From Phycisphaerae bacterium (lineage in GTDB: Bacteria; Chloroflexota; Anaerolineae; 4572-78; J111), in the NCBI GenBank assembly GCA_028285035.1, contig JANQQF010000051.1, positions 53,876 to 117,875 of the forward strand: a stretch of 64,000 nt of DNA. The letters run 5' to 3'. Shown here piece by piece: positions 62,239 to 64,000 of this stretch. The position numbers and the translations under genes were made by a program. How positions within the stretch are numbered: position 1 is the first letter of the stretch; each line of letters begins with the position of its first letter. The notes under the pieces are model-generated. The model saw only the letters and a program-made list of their open reading frames with translations, made no database searches and was not told where the DNA came from.

Positions 62239-62376
62239 AAATAGAGTTAGGTCACTTTATACATAAATGCTAAGTCGTTAAGTTTTCATCAGCCAGATGT
62301 AGAATGATTGTGTATTGAAGAGAGGTAGGACAAGTTTGGCCTAGCACTGTACTCACTATTAAGGATTTTTGTAGTA

Positions 62377-64000
62377 TCAGTTTTGGCGTAATTCTTTCAA
62401 AACCTCATTTGAAAACGGATTTTCACCTACTTTTAGGGCTTCGGTCCACGCTTCACGGCTTTCCCATCCACCTCTCTGCTCGATAGCAAATTCAAAGTCT
62501 TCAATGGCACCCTCTACATCTCCAGTCAATGCTCGCGCTAAACCTCGACCGTCAAAATACAGACCATTGTTAGGTTCTAATTCTATGGCTTGTTCACAGT
62601 AACTTAATACTTTTTCAGCACTTCCATGCAGACTACCATACCAGCATAACAAATCTAAGTCTCTGGCATTGATTTCTAATTCGGGGTCGAGAGTTTGGGC
62701 CTCAGGAATCACGGCCATAGCTGTATCTATACTTCCACCAATAGCTAAATTATCAACTGCCTCAATCAATGCTTGTGCTAATATAGAATCTAATTCGGGG
62801 TCAAGAGCTTGAGCCTCAGCCACAATCTCTAAGGCTGTATCCAATTGTTCATCTTGAGCTAATATAGTTACTTCCTCAATTATAGAGGGGTCGATGGGAA
62901 GATTATCGCAGGTTTTGCGATATTCAATATCTTTTGGCATGTAACGATTCCACTCCATACGAGTGAGGTTACGCCATACTTTTTGGCAAACTGTCTCAGC
63001 AAGACTCTCGGTATTCATATTCCAGACTCGGATCGTACGATCATCACTAGCAGAGACTAAGCGGTATCCATCAGGGGTGATAGCTACCGAGTAGACAAAG
63101 CTCTGATGTCCAGTTAGAATAATTGGATTGGCTCCAGGGTTAGTTAAATCCCAGACCCGAATTGTACGATCATCACTAGCGGAGGCCAGGCGATTGCCAT
63201 CAGGGGTGATGGACACTGAATAAACAAGGCCCTGATGTCCAGTTAGAATAATTGGATTGGCTCCAGGGTTAGTTAAATCCCAAACCCGTACCGTATTATC
63301 GGCACTGGCAGAGGCCAGGCGATTGCCATCAGGGGTGATGGCTACCGAGTGAACCCTTTTTTTGTGTCCACTTAGAATAATGGAGCCAGCTTCAGGGTCA
63401 GTCAGATCCCAGACTCGAATTGTACGATCATCACTAGTCGAGGCCAGACGATTGCCATCAGGCGTAATAGCAACCGACCAGACTAAGCCTTGGTGGCCAC
63501 GGATGATGAGTGGGGCAGTTTCAGGATCGGTCAGGTCCCAAACTCGAATCGTCTGATCCTCACTAGCTGAAGCCAAGCGATTGCCATCAGGGGTGATAGC
63601 AACTGACCAGACCTTATCTTGGTGCCCACTTAAAATAATGGGGGCAGTTTCAGGGTTGGTCAAATCCCAAACTCGTGCTGTAAGGTCATCACTAGCTGAG
63701 GCTAAGTAATGACCATTAGAGGTTATAGCTAATGAAATAGATCTAGCCTCAAAGCCACGGATGATGAGTGGGGCAGTTTCAGGATCGGTCAGATCCCAAA
63801 CCCGAATTGCCTGATCAGTACTAGCCGAAGCCAGACGACGACCATCAGGGGTAATAACCATCGAGTGGACAAAACCGTCTTGGGTATATAGGGTAAGCGG
63901 ATCAGCTTCAGGATCAGTCAAGTCCCAAACCCGAATTGTCTGATCCTCACTAGACGAAGCCAAACGATTGCCATCACTGCTGATGGCAACTGACCAAACC
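62377..64000 (-). CDS. WD40-repeat protein with C-terminal TPR-like region, partial
   Basis: At least 541 residues are visible; the frame stays open to the right edge, so the N-terminus is missing. Eight WD40 repeats are seen, each about 43 residues with the pattern SVAITPDGNRLASASDDRTIRVWDL; neighbouring repeats are nearly identical at the DNA level with 129-base period. The C-terminal 200 residues are TPR-like (ALDPELDSILAQAL, YCEQAIELEPNNGLYF). Such proteins often carry NACHT, NB-ARC or protease domains at the N-terminus. It lies upstream of the caspase-like gene on the same strand and could be its sensor. Confidence 0.85.
   Translation of the reverse strand, partial: VWSVAISSDGNRLASSSEDQTIRVWDLTDPEADPLTLYTQDGFVHSMVITPDGRRLASASTDQAIRVWDLTDPETAPLIIRGFEARSISLAITSNGHYLASASDDLTARVWDLTNPETAPIILSGHQDKVWSVAITPDGNRLASASEDQTIRVWDLTDPETAPLIIRGHQGLVWSVAITPDGNRLASTSDDRTIRVWDLTDPEAGSIILSGHKKRVHSVAITPDGNRLASASADNTVRVWDLTNPGANPIILTGHQGLVYSVSITPDGNRLASASDDRTIRVWDLTNPGANPIILTGHQSFVYSVAITPDGYRLVSASDDRTIRVWNMNTESLAETVCQKVWRNLTRMEWNRYMPKDIEYRKTCDNLPIDPSIIEEVTILAQDEQLDTALEIVAEAQALDPELDSILAQALIEAVDNLAIGGSIDTAMAVIPEAQTLDPELEINARDLDLLCWYGSLHGSAEKVLSYCEQAIELEPNNGLYFDGRGLARALTGDVEGAIEDFEFAIEQRGGWESREAWTEALKVGENPFSNEVLKELRQN

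Noticed and set aside
63111..63500. 129-base repeats as a CRISPR-like array
   Set aside because: They are in-frame WD40 coding repeats with a period of 43 codons and no variable spacers.

Overview
The window looks like accessory DNA from a moderately AT-rich bacterium, most likely a filamentous or Anaerolineae-like member of Chloroflexota. I infer this from the gene content: HTH-NB-ARC-TPR regulators, a caspase-like protease beside a WD40 protein, a seven-GAF kinase, and a huge secreted M23 protein with NBR1-like, CARDB, LamG and PKD modules. I see no rRNA, tRNA, CRISPR array or core housekeeping operon. The phylum call is an inference and no marker gene proves it.

Layout. 0-5 kb: mobile-element core, with a large serine recombinase running off the left edge, a membrane DUF2637-like coiled-coil protein, a frameshifted membrane-anchored FtsK/HerA-type ATPase, two excisionase-like HTH proteins, and paired palindromic operators. 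5-19 kb: defence-type cargo, with a RadC-like protein, a DUF3883 nuclease-like protein, a membrane/AlbA/DUF6602 operon, and a PLD-SNF2 helicase next to an Eco57I-like methylase that has lost its NPP(Y/W) region by an out-of-frame deletion. 19-29 kb: a two-component system (seven GAFs plus PAS kinase, and a REC-wHTH regulator), then a PhyH dioxygenase and a PEP-utilising-enzyme-like protein without the ATP-grasp half. 29-33 kb: a PIN toxin-antitoxin pair, a tyrosine recombinase with a perfect 14-6-14 inverted repeat at its start, a Nudix hydrolase and an SDR epimerase. 33-40.5 kb: the secreted M23 protein and a membrane-anchored companion. 41-52.5 kb: a plus-strand cluster of STAND (NB-ARC) regulators and TPR proteins. 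52.6-60.7 kb: a methyltransferase-helicase, a coupling-protein-like ATPase and a replication-relaxation-like protein. 61-64 kb: a frameshifted caspase-like protease and a WD40/TPR protein running off the right edge.

The most interesting part is 41-52.5 kb. Two STAND regulators each have a tiny reverse-strand ORF upstream with a strong Shine-Dalgarno, one of them a 51-residue secreted peptide. The shared palindrome TTCGGWCCGAA lies between each small ORF and its regulator. With TPR proteins nearby, this suggests an RRNPP-like peptide-sensing circuit built on NB-ARC switches. That function is inference; the small ORFs, ribosome-binding sites, palindromes and repeated geometry are visible in the sequence.

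The mobile-element genes at both ends (serine recombinase, FtsK-like and coupling-like ATPases, DUF2637, replication-relaxation) suggest an integrative or plasmid-like element carrying defence and signalling cargo. No relaxase or type IV secretion channel is visible. Three genes (membrane ATPase, methylase, caspase-like) are broken by frameshifts. Two of these lie at homopolymer runs, so sequencing error, programmed frameshifting and true decay must be separated.
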